Shown one piece after another: positions 1-7,157 of a DNA stretch of 48,043 bases. Every line of letters starts with the position of its first letter. The stretch's first letter is position 1. A model generated the notes under the pieces. That model ran no database searches. It worked only from the letters and a program-made list of their open reading frames with translations, and was not told the DNA's origin. The stretch is from Spirosoma endophyticum (GTDB lineage Bacteria > Bacteroidota > Bacteroidia > Cytophagales > Spirosomataceae), in assembly GCF_900112365.1 (NCBI RefSeq), contig NZ_FOLQ01000021.1, positions 1 through 48,043 of the forward strand. The letters are read 5' to 3'. A program made the position numbers and the translations under genes.

Positions 1-150
1 CGCAGTCGATACAACCTCACCGCTTCTAATTTAAATGGAAAAGGATCAGGGGTAAGTAGTCTAAACCTCTATCAGGATGGTAAGATCCGTGGCGGGCTTA
101 GCTATGTGAATTCATTAGGCCAAATAGTAAGCTTGGCCTTTGTTCTATAG
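1..150 (+). CDS. C-terminal end of a small lipoprotein (5' end outside window)
   Basis: Open from the first base to a TAG at 148-150. The sequence is almost identical to the last 150 bases of the lipoprotein gene at 24835-25305 (offset 25155, only a few substitutions), so it is the tail of a paralogue. The shared stretch runs past the stop through the terminator hairpin to about base 226, so gene end and terminator were copied together. The encoded tail is rich in small polar residues and beta-strand-like. The function is unknown, and the signal peptide and lipobox would lie to the left of the window. Confidence 0.8.
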   Translation, partial: RSRYNLTASNLNGKGSGVSSLNLYQDGKIRGGLSYVNSLGQIVSLAFVL

Positions 151-165
151 CTTTAAATAAACCAT

Positions 166-217
166 AAAAAGTACAAGTCGCGACCATTCTAAAGGATGGT
201 CGCGACTTGTACTTTTT
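166..217 (+). terminator. Strong hairpin terminator after the truncated lipoprotein gene
   Basis: Arms 166-187 and 196-217 are 22-bp inverted repeats with an 8-base loop. The left arm begins with A5 and the right arm ends in T5, so it can stop transcription in both directions. It starts 15 bases after the stop codon. A near copy follows the paralogue at 25321-25372. Confidence 0.85.
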
Positions 218-240
218 ATATTCTCGTTGTATAACTATTA

Positions 241-368
241 TGGCTGTTGCAAAAGTCTGTAAGGATGACAAAGAGCCAGGTTTACTAGCCAAATACGTTT
301 CATAAGATGGCTAAAAAGCCCGCATTAATAGAGCTTATAAACTGGCCTATCGACTTTTGCAACAGCCA
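241..368. repeat. MITE-like element, copy 1 (TGGCTGTTGC ends)
   Basis: A 128-bp stretch bounded by perfect 17-bp inverted ends, TGGCTGTTGCAAAAGTC at 241-257 and its complement at 352-368. It has no coding capacity. Related copies of the same size lie at 12391-12518 and 46449-46578. The interiors have diverged, but a central motif similar to AGTTTTTGGCTACT can be aligned when copy 1 is reversed. In copies 1 and 2 a terminator hairpin and GTTGTATAA precede the element, and ATGTTATT occurs in the right flank. It fits a non-autonomous derivative of an insertion sequence. No matching transposase is in the window. Confidence 0.7.
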
Positions 369-444
369 CTATTTTTATGTTATTCAACCAAAAGAAGAAT
401 GATAGTATCCTGATTACAGAGCTGATCTTGGAATAAGATAAGGC

Positions 445-876
445 TTACTGTATCTGAGAAACCCATATAGTGCAGTTACTGGTGGTTGCTTTCTTCTTGA
501 TAAAACCGTAGTGAGCTGAATATTTAAGCAAACCTCCACAGTTAGACCCCACAGTGACAATTAACCGTTGATAGTTGGTCACTAAACTATCTGGCACCAC
601 GAAACTATTCGAAGCAATCATCCTGATTTTTTCATCTTTCGGGGTCCATCCCGAAATCGTGCTGCTATCCTTTAGAGCATAAATGCTCCATTCAAAACTT
701 AGGGGCTTGTCTCCGTAGTCACCAGCAGTAAATTTTAACCCGTCACCAGCGTAGCACTGTGAATCGACAGTCACTTGATGAGCAAATGTGCAAGGCTCAG
801 TGTCGCTATTTTTACAACCTTCCCCAGCTGTAAAGACTACAAGCAAGCTTGCTAAAAGTGATAAGGAAATTCTCAT
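445..876 (-). CDS. Secreted protein of unknown function (Ig/PKD-like)
   Basis: I chose the ATG at 874-876 because it places MRISLSLLASLLVVFTAGEGC at the N terminus, a clear signal peptide. An upstream in-frame start at 909 would add 11 charged residues before it. The Cys after GEG is only a weak lipobox, so it could be a lipoprotein or a cleaved secreted protein. The remaining roughly 120 residues have four or more Cys and alternating hydrophobic residues, as in an extracellular beta-sandwich, with SFEWSIYALKD resembling the Trp strand of an Ig/PKD fold. It is divergent to the lipoprotein gene at 1024. Function not recognised. Confidence 0.65.
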   Translation of the reverse strand: MRISLSLLASLLVVFTAGEGCKNSDTEPCTFAHQVTVDSQCYAGDGLKFTAGDYGDKPLSFEWSIYALKDSSTISGWTPKDEKIRMIASNSFVVPDSLVTNYQRLIVTVGSNCGGLLKYSAHYGFIKKKATTSNCTIWVSQIQ

Positions 877-1023
877 GGTCTTTTCAGAATAGTATTTGTT
901 AAAGACCAAATTATATTAAAAAAGGTTATAGAAAACTTGTTGTATAAGTGCGATTATGTTAGTTCAATCCCTAAATTTAAGCCTAAATAGGTTTGGTTCT
1001 CAACTGTATAAACTTTTCATCTC

Positions 1024-1590
1024 ATGAAAAAGCTATTATTAGTTTCGTTTTTTGTTAGCCTGTATGCCTGTCGACCTAGAGCACCTATAGCGCCCATTCA
1101 GCCTGTTCAACCCACGGTAAACCCAGTCATACCAACTCAACCTTCATCGCCAGCGACAACTATTGATGGACCTGCGGGACGGTACTTAGTAACGACTTAC
1201 ATTGTCGCTGGAGATACCCTGCACACAGCCAATAAGGCGGGGTTTCCAATAAAGAGTAAATTGGATATTGACAGTTTTGCCCTTGTCATCAAGCAGACGG
1301 GTGGCGATCAATACACCATAACCTATTCCTATTATCATAACCCAACTGGCGAGGTACCTACATATACCAGGAAGGTCACGGGCAGCGTCTTGAATGATTA
1401 CTATTATCGGCTTACCGCCACTGATGCACAGGCCGGTACTGTTTTTGACTCAAAACTGTCTCGAGTAAACAAGCAGTTCTACCAACGGACTGTCGGTGGA
1501 GGCATTGTTATTCCCTTGAAAGGCTCGTCGTCGCCCCTAAATCAAACCACTGACAAAGAAGTCATCCTAGTGGCTGTTCCTCAAGGGTAA
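1024..1590 (+). CDS. Lipoprotein of unknown function
   Basis: 188 aa. The N terminus MKKLLLVSFFVSLYAC is a type II signal peptide, with Cys16 the likely lipidated residue. Residues 17-45 are a Pro-rich linker (PIAPIQPVQPTVNPVIP), common just after the lipid anchor. The rest looks like a small beta-barrel or sandwich domain (GRYLVTTYIVAGDTL, YTITYSYYHNP). The size and plan resemble the lipoprotein at 24835, but I see no clear sequence match. It has its own promoter region, shared with the divergent gene at 876. The stop falls just before the duplicated intergenic element at 1645-1860. Confidence 0.75.
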   Translation: MKKLLLVSFFVSLYACRPRAPIAPIQPVQPTVNPVIPTQPSSPATTIDGPAGRYLVTTYIVAGDTLHTANKAGFPIKSKLDIDSFALVIKQTGGDQYTITYSYYHNPTGEVPTYTRKVTGSVLNDYYYRLTATDAQAGTVFDSKLSRVNKQFYQRTVGGGIVIPLKGSSSPLNQTTDKEVILVAVPQG

Positions 1591-1644
1591 TGATGCTAAA
1601 GGTCTATCGGCGGATGAAATCTAAACAGAATTTCGGTCGTATAA

Positions 1645-1860
1645 CCAATCTTATGATCACTCCGAAGCCGTTTTTAGGGGTACTTTGCTCGTAGTTGGGG
1701 GCTCAATCTACGGATATTTCATTAACATAATACCGGCTATCCCCTATCCCTTTCTAAACTCCAATTTGGCCTGTTTTCACGGCTCGTATGGGCCGGTCAA
1801 TCTTAGAATATTTCCTTAACATAAGATTGCTTATACACCATAAATGAGAAAAATACAATT
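1645..1860 (-). repeat. Duplicated 216-bp intergenic element, copy A (inverted relative to 22850-23064)
   Basis: The reverse complement aligns end to end with 22850-23064, including shared blocks such as TTTTTCTCATTTATG, GAAAACAGGCC, ATATCCGTAGATTG and GAGTGATCATAAGATTG. Inside each copy there is a direct repeat of the form TTATGTTAANGGAATAT about 75 bp apart. There is no ORF. It lies between convergent genes here but upstream of a gene in the other copy, so it is unlikely to be just a promoter. A small mobile or duplicated non-coding element is the best description. Confidence 0.75.
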
Positions 1861-1886
1861 TCTCGAAGAGCCACGATATCCATTAG

Positions 1887-2392
1887 CTAGCGCTTTTTAC
1901 GATAGTAGATTTCTTGTGTATAACGATGAGCGGTAGCTCCTGAACCAGGTAGCAAATAGTGATAGTTATAAACCGTTTTAAACTCATTCGCTTGAGTCAG
2001 GGTAGCCGAATAGGGTTCTTGAATAAATGAATGGGGAGGCGTAGCCCGGTTTAACTTCAGCATTGATTCATTAGCGATTACTTGCCATCGGCCCGTTTCG
2101 GTTCCTACATTCAGGGTAGAGCTATCAACCGAATAGAAGTCCTTACCCATAAACTGCTCCCCATAGCTACTATCCTGATTGAACACATACGTGTCACTTC
2201 CTAGCAGGGAGCCACTACTATCGGTTCGGTTACGATCAGTAAGCGGAGCCGCGAAACCGCTGTAGACAATTCGATTAATGGCCCATTCACCAACAATATC
2301 GGCGAAGGTTGGCACGTAAGGCGTAGGGGCGCGCTATTCTGACAAGCCAGTTGAGTCAGCAACAACAAGGTGAGAAGAAAAGTGGATCTCAT
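1887..2392 (-). pseudogene. Frameshifted lipocalin-like lipoprotein gene
   Basis: The start at 2392 gives MRSTFLLTLLLLTQLACQNSAP, a good lipoprotein signal peptide with Cys17. After Ala-Pro the frame runs into unrelated sequence, while the next frame continues as TPYVPTFADIVGEWAINRI to the stop at 1887. The break lies in a run of four G (C on the coding strand) at 2326-2329. Restoring one base would give a single protein of about 167 aa. The VGEW motif near the start of the mature part, followed by repeated strands, suggests a lipocalin-like calycin fold. The frameshift may be a real mutation or a homopolymer sequencing error, because the downstream reading frame is otherwise intact. Confidence 0.7.
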
Positions 2393-2422
2393 AAAGGTTG
2401 ATTGTGATAAGTAGAGCTATGT

Positions 2423-2716
2423 TTATTCCAGCCAGTGCAGTAAGCGAGTCGCAGCTCGTTGAGGGTCCGTTTCATTCAGGGAGTAGAACTCGACCGATCT
2501 CCCTACCAGGCGTACGCCATCCCAACGGCCCATACTATCCTGGTAGATGACCGCATACCCGGCCAGATCCCCCAGCTCAGCCCGGATATCTTCTAAGACA
2601 TTATCCATGTCATTCGTGACGCTTTTACTGCCCTGGTCTAAATCCACAATAGCAATCACACTGCCCTCGACGGTGTAGGTATAATCGGCTCGTGGCCCTC
2701 CAAATCGCTTATTCAT
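2423..2716 (-). CDS. Small cytoplasmic protein of unknown function
   Basis: 97 aa starting MNKRFGGPRADYTYTVEG, with no signal peptide or membrane segment. The pattern of short strands (SVIAIVDLDQGSKSVTNDM) and an acidic helix (DNVLEDIRAELGDL), then a second strand-rich half, suggests a compact alpha/beta fold. It lies upstream of, and on the same strand as, the broken lipocalin-like gene, with 30 bases between them, so the two could be co-transcribed. I do not recognise the family. Confidence 0.6.
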   Translation of the reverse strand: MNKRFGGPRADYTYTVEGSVIAIVDLDQGSKSVTNDMDNVLEDIRAELGDLAGYAVIYQDSMGRWDGVRLVGRSVEFYSLNETDPQRAATRLLHWLE

Positions 2717-2837
2717 GATGGCTAAAGTCAGTCGGTGTTCTTTTTTCCTTTCCCACTCAGGAGCAATCTGATAGATTTAACCTTTATTAGCTGAGGCAGT
2801 AAAACACAAAGACATGCTTATCTGCTAGCCCTTCTGT

Positions 2838-3029
2838 CTAAGCAATTTCGACATTGACCGCATTTAAGCCTTTCTTGCCGCGTTCGACAGTATATTTTAC
2901 TTTATCATTCTCCCAGATTTAATCGACCAATCCCGAAGCGTGGACAAAAATATCTTCTCCTCCATCATCGGGCTTAATGAAACTAAATCCTTTAGAGTCA
3001 TTAAAAAATTTTATTGTTCCTGTTGGCAT
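2838..3029 (-). pseudogene. Cold-shock protein (CspA family) gene with internal stop
   Basis: Reading the minus strand from ATG 3027-3029 gives MPTGTIKFFNDSKGFSFIKP, then DDGGEDIFVHASGLVD, a stop (TAA at 2919-2921), and IWENDKVKYTVERGKKGLNA to a TAG at 2838-2840. It has the standard cold-shock-domain length (63 aa) with both RNA-binding motifs (KGFSFI and DIFVH) and the typical C terminus GLNAVNVEIA. In the family the broken position is normally Glu followed by Ile-Arg. Here GAA-ATC-CGG appears as TAA-ATC-TGG, two substitutions. The rest is intact, so the loss is recent or is a sequence error. Confidence 0.85.
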
Positions 3030-3072
3030 TACTGGTTAGAAATTAGTCCAAAGGTAAAGACGGAAGAAGAAG

Positions 3073-3206
3073 TTAGACTTCCAAAAGTAGAGCCTTATCC
3101 TATCCTGATATTACTTGTGATATTAGACTTGATATCAGGTCTAATATTTACTACTAAAATAAACTTTCTTTTTAAGTCTAATATTTATTTTTATCTTTAG
3201 ACTAAT
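3073..3206. promoter_or_regulatory. Array of TTAGACT half-sites upstream of parA (operator or centromere candidate)
   Basis: The heptamer TTAGACT or its complement AGTCTAA (one copy as GGTCTAA) occurs at 3073-3079, 3123-3129, 3138-3144, 3175-3181 and 3197-3203. Two copies form an almost perfect palindrome, ATTAGACTTGATATCAGGTC through TAAT, at 3122-3145. The array ends 35 bases before the parA start and is very AT-rich. Plasmid partition operons are commonly autoregulated through such repeats, which may also act as the centromere. That role is inferred from position. Confidence 0.6.
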
Positions 3207-3241
3207 ACGAATGTGAATTTTCATTAACCCTGTAATAATCA

Positions 3242-3892
3242 ATGGTTTATACAACGGGTGGTATTAAAGGAGGAAGCGGCAAGAGTACTGTTGCAACTAA
3301 CCTTGTTGTTCTATTAGCTAGTAAGGGTAGAGATGTTTTGTTAGTTGATGCTGATGATCAAGAAACAAGTACAGATTTTACTGCTTTGCGTGAAGAGCGT
3401 ACAGATAACAAGGCAGGCTACACAGCTATTCAACTTGCAGGTACATCGGTACTTAAGCAGATACCTAAACTAGCAGAACGTTACCAAGATATAGTCATCG
3501 ACACAGGCGGTAGAGATACTGATAGCCAACGGGCCGCTTTGACCATATCAGATGTATATCTTGTGCCTTTTAAGCCTCGAAGTTTTGATGTTTGGACAAT
3601 TGAAAAAGTACAGAGCTTAGTTGAACAAGCGCAAGTCATTAACCCCCGGCTCAAAGCATTTGTATTTCTCAATATGGCTGATCCAAGAGGGGAGGAAAAT
3701 TTTGAAGCGGCAGAACTTCTACAACAATCCGAATCCTTAGAATTTATTAATGTGAGTCTGGGACATCGTAAAGCTTTCGCTAACGCAGCAGCTAATGGCT
3801 TAGGTGTTTTAGAATTAAAAGGTGACGAAAAAGCAGCCATTGAGTTCAAGGCACTGTATAACTATATTGAAGAATTACTAAACAAGAAATAA
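3242..3892 (+). CDS. parA: ParA-family plasmid partition ATPase
   Basis: 216 aa. The deviant Walker A motif KGGSGKST occupies residues 9-16, followed by helix TVATNLVVLLA, the DADDQETSTDF motif (Walker A' type) and VIDTGGRDTDSQR (Walker B region). There is no N-terminal HTH, so it belongs to the small ParA class (type Ib-like). Such proteins form ATP-dependent patterns on the nucleoid that separate plasmid copies, together with a DNA-binding partner. The next gene starts 2 bases after the stop and is the likely partner. The upstream repeat array is the probable operator. The neighbouring rep gene supports a plasmid backbone. Confidence 0.92.
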   Translation: MVYTTGGIKGGSGKSTVATNLVVLLASKGRDVLLVDADDQETSTDFTALREERTDNKAGYTAIQLAGTSVLKQIPKLAERYQDIVIDTGGRDTDSQRAALTISDVYLVPFKPRSFDVWTIEKVQSLVEQAQVINPRLKAFVFLNMADPRGEENFEAAELLQQSESLEFINVSLGHRKAFANAAANGLGVLELKGDEKAAIEFKALYNYIEELLNKK

Positions 3893-3894
3893 AC

Positions 3895-4230
3895 ATGCCA
3901 GTAGCACCTAAGCCCAAAAGCCGCAAAAAGGAGACTGGGTTTGATAATGAGAAGGCGTTAGATTTTATTCGTCAAGGTGGAAGCCAGTCCCAGGGAGATG
4001 AGACCGTGGAACAACAGCCTCAATCAGCAAATCTTGGAAAAGGCCGACACACTACAAAAACGGATCCGAATGATCAGGTTTCAATATCGATTAAATTACT
4101 TGTTAGTGAACGGAACCAGATCAATGACAATAGGGCTAAACTATCAGGAAGGGACAAAAAATCCTTAGAAGGATGGATAATTGAAGCAATTACTGAAAAA
4201 TTAGAGCGTGAAAATAAGCGTAAAAATTAG
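3895..4230 (+). CDS. Small basic partner of ParA (candidate partition DNA-binding protein)
   Basis: 111 aa beginning MPVAPKPKSRKKETGFDNEK. The first 70 residues are polar and probably disordered. The C-terminal part VSISIKLLVSERNQINDNRA followed by LSGRDKKSLEGWIIEAITEKLE has the strand-helix-helix pattern of ribbon-helix-helix proteins, typical of the small partner in type Ib par systems. It starts 2 bases after parA stops, so they form an operon. The stop codon lies inside the perfect inverted repeat at 4216-4271. The role is inferred from position and pattern, since I cannot identify the family with certainty. Confidence 0.7.
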   Translation: MPVAPKPKSRKKETGFDNEKALDFIRQGGSQSQGDETVEQQPQSANLGKGRHTTKTDPNDQVSISIKLLVSERNQINDNRAKLSGRDKKSLEGWIIEAITEKLERENKRKN

Positions 4231-4271
4231 GGCTAATATCAAACTTGATATTAGCCCTAATTTTTACGCTT
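4216..4271 (+). terminator. Perfect 27-bp inverted repeat closing the par operon
   Basis: Arms 4216-4242 and 4245-4271 are perfectly complementary with a 2-base centre, and include the stop codon of the small partition gene. It would work as a strong intrinsic terminator. Its core GGCTAATATCAAACTTGATA followed by TTAGCC recalls the ATTAG/TGATAT palindrome of the array upstream of parA, so a second use as a binding site is possible. Confidence 0.7.
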
Positions 4272-4387
4272 AAAACATAGGCAACTACGGTTCTGCTTAG
4301 AATTAGTCTGGAACAAACAGCCATTCTATGAGTTGCCTCTACGTAACCCATAATGAGTTTTATACTACCTTTAGAACCAAATAGATT

Positions 4388-4540
4388 CCGTCCCAAACCT
4401 CCTTTTTCTCTACAATAAACCTTGCTTAATTGAGTAGATTTTTTGTTCCTAAGTACTCTCCGACAGCTTTAAATGAAGACTTTTAAAGAAATAAGCCAGA
4501 ATAAACAGTGGCATATATATCCGTTCTAAATCTCCTTTTT
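4388..4540 (-). repeat. Two iteron copies downstream of rep
   Basis: 20-base units at 4388-4407 (CCGTCCCAAACCTCCTTTTT) and 4521-4540 (CCGTTCTAAATCTCCTTTTT), read on the plus strand. They match the three upstream copies at 5728-5812 with 2-3 changes. The second ends 10 bases from the rep stop codon. Iterons on both sides of an initiator gene suggest binding by the Rep protein. The rest of 4272-4549 shows no ORF that I believe. Confidence 0.75.
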
Positions 4541-4549
4541 CTCTGATTT

Positions 4550-5662
4550 CTATTGTTCAGAAGTAGTGTACTGACGCTCTAGAGAGGTCTGAACTTCCTG
4601 CTTCAGAAGTTCTTGAGCAGCCTTACCTACCTTGACAAATACAGCATTACAGTACTTTAGGCGGTCATTAATTCGGTCATCTGAGTTCTCTTTCAATTGC
4701 CAGCTATAAAGTAGCTTGTTTGCTGCTTCAGTACCGATGTCTTCTAAGTAAGTGGCAATATTTTTATCCGTTACTTTCCAAGCACGTAAATTGTCAATTA
4801 CCCGCGAAACAATGTGGTTTTTGAGCCAGAATTCAGGGATTTTACCATCTAATTTTCGTTGAATTGTGAATTTAAAGCCCGTAATTTTTTTTCGTCCACC
4901 AGATTTTCGTTCAGTTTCATAGACAGGCTCATATGTAAAGGCCAAATTAGTGCTGGCCAATTCGTCTATAGCCTCACTCATTGTGTACTTAATGAGATCT
5001 TTGGTCAGTGGATACTTCATTTTAGGTGAACCATCTTTATTCTTTTTGATGCGTCCCGACTTATCCTTGATCTCCCAGCAGTCCATCAATTGTCGATACT
5101 GCTCAATTGTAGGGGACCATACCCCTGTATCCCGGAAGGCTGATAGAATTTCAAAGAATCTCATTGAATACCAGCTTCTTAGGCTCATATAATTACTAAT
5201 TTGATATTTAGTATAATGAGCAATTTTAACAAAATACGGCTCCAATTGCGGATTAAGTAAAACCGTAATAACTCCGTTTTGATAACCGACTGCCTGTTCC
5301 TTAGTTGAATCCAGCAAATGTCTTACGTACCATGCCTTACGATCCAAGCTTTCAAATTCCCAAGTGACATGGATCAATTCCATTAAGGCTGCTTTAATGT
5401 GTTTATATGCTGTATCTTGGGCCACATCAGCATCCGTTATTATATCACCGATTCGAAATTGATAGTAAGGGCGCAAAGAATAATCATCATCCCTTATTTG
5501 ATCAATAACTCTCGCCATAATACGTTTGGCGGCCACGCTCATCTTACCCTGTCGAGCAAAGGTCACATTCCAATGCTGCTTGATAAGTTCACTATGCTGA
5601 GGCTCGTAAGTAAGCTCAAGGGGAAGTACTAACTGAGTGTTCCGTTTATCGTGTCCAATCAT
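4550..5662 (-). CDS. rep: Plasmid replication initiator, Rep_3/RepB type
   Basis: 370 aa. Two winged-helix domains can be traced: QHWNVTFARQGKMSVAAKRI and following (about 29-150), with a conserved-looking YKHIKAALMELIHVTWEFES segment, and a second part from YMSLRSWYSMRFFEILSAFR through YRQLMDC and YPLTKDLIKYTMSEAIDEL. The order 'YxxRfFEiL...y.ql...l' is typical of Rep_3 initiators, which bind iterons and open the origin. Flanking iterons on both sides and an AT-rich region with a DnaA box beyond its start support the call. The C-terminal 80 residues are helical and probably family-specific. The ATG at 5660-5662 is preceded by an AT-rich leader and the three-iteron cluster, suggesting autoregulation. 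Confidence 0.9.
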   Translation of the reverse strand: MIGHDKRNTQLVLPLELTYEPQHSELIKQHWNVTFARQGKMSVAAKRIMARVIDQIRDDDYSLRPYYQFRIGDIITDADVAQDTAYKHIKAALMELIHVTWEFESLDRKAWYVRHLLDSTKEQAVGYQNGVITVLLNPQLEPYFVKIAHYTKYQISNYMSLRSWYSMRFFEILSAFRDTGVWSPTIEQYRQLMDCWEIKDKSGRIKKNKDGSPKMKYPLTKDLIKYTMSEAIDELASTNLAFTYEPVYETERKSGGRKKITGFKFTIQRKLDGKIPEFWLKNHIVSRVIDNLRAWKVTDKNIATYLEDIGTEAANKLLYSWQLKENSDDRINDRLKYCNAVFVKVGKAAQELLKQEVQTSLERQYTTSEQ

Positions 5663-5727
5663 TGTATGAATGAGTAAAGCGGCAGCAATATAATAAAAGG
5701 AGTTAAATAAGTCAAACTCCTCAAACT

Positions 5728-5812
5728 CCGTCCTAAATCTCCTTTTTCCTAGTCTTTTTCCGTCCTAAACCTCCTTTTTATTAGGCTAAATTCCGTCCTA
5801 AACCTCCTTTTA
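5728..5812 (-). repeat. Iteron cluster upstream of rep (three copies)
   Basis: Units at 5728-5747, 5760-5779 and 5793-5812 follow CCGTCCTAAACCTCCTTTTT with one or two changes. The starts are 32-33 bp apart, three helical turns, so the sites face the same side. They end about 65 bases before the rep start. On the rep strand the unit reads AAAAAGGAGGTTTAGGACGG. This is the usual layout for Rep binding and copy control. Confidence 0.88.
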
Positions 5813-6060
5813 TTAGTACTGACTCAGTATATATATTAACTATTATAGTAAAATTTCCTACTATGATAGTTTTGCCTCGCGCGTTGCTAAAAAAAATGTG
5901 GATAAGGTTGAAAAGACTAAAAAAATCGCCTGAGGAAGAAGCGAAAAAACAAAAAACAAAAAGGACCGCGCGTTTGCTAAAAAAGAGGAGAGGCCCGCAA
6001 CTATATTTTTAGTTTATATACATTTAGTAATTTATAGGCACAAAATTTTTTTAGTATTTC
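5813..6060. other. Putative replication origin: AT-rich region, DnaA box, direct repeats
   Basis: Just beyond the iterons lie an ATATATAT run near 5829, an imperfect dyad (arms 5838-5850 and 5859-5871), a perfect DnaA box TGTGGATAA (complement TTATCCACA) at 5897-5905, and two copies of a CGCGCGTT(T)GCTAAAAAA motif near 5877 and 5969. A purine-rich stretch follows. Iterons, AT-rich DNA and a DnaA box together are the standard parts of a theta-type plasmid origin. There is no ORF that I support here. Confidence 0.72.
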
Positions 6061-6096
6061 CTCTCCTTTCTATTGATAGTGGGTATAATTAAAAAA

Positions 6097-6360
6097 ACGG
6101 ACCAAATTCGTCACGACTCGTTCAGGCAATAACAAAGCCGGTATTGCCGGTGAATATGCAGTTGTGAGAGGCTTTAAAACGTCCCTTTTCGGGTACAGCT
6201 CAAAATTGAGGGCAGAGCCATGAAAACTGGTTGTAATCCTGTTTCCTTAACTCATACCAGTTTTCAACGTACCAGCTACTTTAAGGGAACGAGAATTGAA
6301 TACAGCTCATCCTGATTGGAATCAAATTCATATAACTAACCCGTGACGAATTTGATCCGT
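6097..6360. repeat. 264-bp non-coding element with 19-bp inverted ends
   Basis: Ends ACGGACCAAATTCGTCACG (6097-6115) and CGTGACGAATTTGATCCGT (6342-6360) are inverted with 18 of 19 matches. Inside, GAAAACTGGT and ACCAGTTTTC (about 6221-6270) form a second stem, and the words TACAGCTCA and GAATTGAATAC also recur. It contains no ORF. It could be a small transposable element or a plasmid site such as a resolution or transfer locus. No target duplication is evident. Confidence 0.6.
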
Positions 6361-6469
6361 TTCTTTAGATGTACCCGATAGTGCCGAAGATATATTAAAA
6401 CTATAGCGCTAATTAAGTTGATACTGTGCTGAACTATTGCAAATAGATATTTTAGCTATATTGCATTAA

Positions 6470-6685
6470 TCGATAAGTTGCCTACGAAGACAAAGCGGGC
6501 TCAAGGAGCTACGAACGGAAGTCAGTGACAGGAATAATCTATTTGTTTAATAAAGTGGCTTAAAAGCCAATTATGCGCTTTCAGACGGAACCGGGCAATG
6601 CAGGGATGCAACCTGCCAGGGATAAGCCAAGCCACGTACTGAAGTACGTTAGTTAGTTGGATTGATAGCTAGAAGCCTCCAACTA
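6470..6685 (+). ncRNA. Candidate structured RNA upstream of a terminator hairpin
   Basis: This stretch has no good ORF, but several stems can be drawn: GTGGCTTAAAAGCCAA near 6556, GCAGGGATGCAACCTGC near 6599, and CACGTACTGAAGTACGT near 6633. It is followed directly by the terminator hairpin 6686-6726. I do not recognise the family. It could be an antisense or regulatory RNA of the plasmid, or a 5' leader for the gene at 6752. The exact ends are uncertain. Confidence 0.4.
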
Positions 6686-6726
6686 AACCCCCCGGTCTTG
6701 ATAGCTCTAAGCCAGATCGGGGGGTT
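6686..6726 (+). terminator. Hairpin terminator/attenuator before gene 6752
   Basis: Arms 6686-6698 and 6714-6726 pair 12 of 13 bases (AACCCCCCGGTCT against AGATCGGGGGGTT) with a 15-base loop, then TTATAAACC. The T tract is short, so it may act as an attenuator in the leader of the next gene. It makes a start upstream of 6752 for that gene unlikely. Confidence 0.6.
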
Positions 6727-6751
6727 TATAAACCAAAAAACAACTAAATAT

Positions 6752-7096
6752 ATGTTCACCTTAGTATTTTCCGGTTACTGCCCAAAAGACAGCGTATTTG
6801 TAAAAACTTGGCATGAGGAACCACTATCTAGATATAGTTCAATGGTAAGTCTTGACAAAATGAAAAGTGAAGAGCATTGTTTTCAAGAAGTGGAAAGATT
6901 AACTGAACTTGGATGGGAAGTAACTAGAATGACAATATTTGATTCTGATCGAAATATGACTGTACGGATAACTGAACAAGATAGGGCAGGGAAATCTATG
7001 TTAGAGTGTATAAAAGACATTAGAAAGGAAAATGAAAAGCCATTACTTCCTATTGTAAACACTTTTGTAAAAAGGCTTATAGGAATGTTGGATTAG
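6752..7096 (+). CDS. Protein of unknown function
   Basis: 114 aa from MFTLVFSGYCPKDSVFVKTW. The same frame is open upstream to 6662, but that part runs through the terminator stem, so I place the start at 6752. It is a soluble protein with an acidic, helix-prone middle (SEEHCFQEVERLTELGWEVT) and a Lys-rich C-terminal half (IRKENEKPLLPIVNTFVKRL). It has no signal peptide. Low GC like the surrounding plasmid backbone. Family not recognised. Confidence 0.55.
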   Translation: MFTLVFSGYCPKDSVFVKTWHEEPLSRYSSMVSLDKMKSEEHCFQEVERLTELGWEVTRMTIFDSDRNMTVRITEQDRAGKSMLECIKDIRKENEKPLLPIVNTFVKRLIGMLD

Positions 7097-7157
7097 TTGC
7101 AGAGTGTATGGATTTTCTTAGGCATATCCCACCCCTGATGTATGTCTAAATATTTTT

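Noticed and set aside
2940..3200. Plus-strand 86-aa reading frame beginning MDKNIFSSIIGLNE
   Set aside because: It is the reverse of the cold-shock pseudogene and then runs through the AT-rich parA operator array. It has no family resemblance.
5728..5812. Spaced repeats upstream of rep considered as a CRISPR array
   Set aside because: Spacers are only 12-13 bases and partly alike, there are three units, and no cas gene is present. Iterons explain them.
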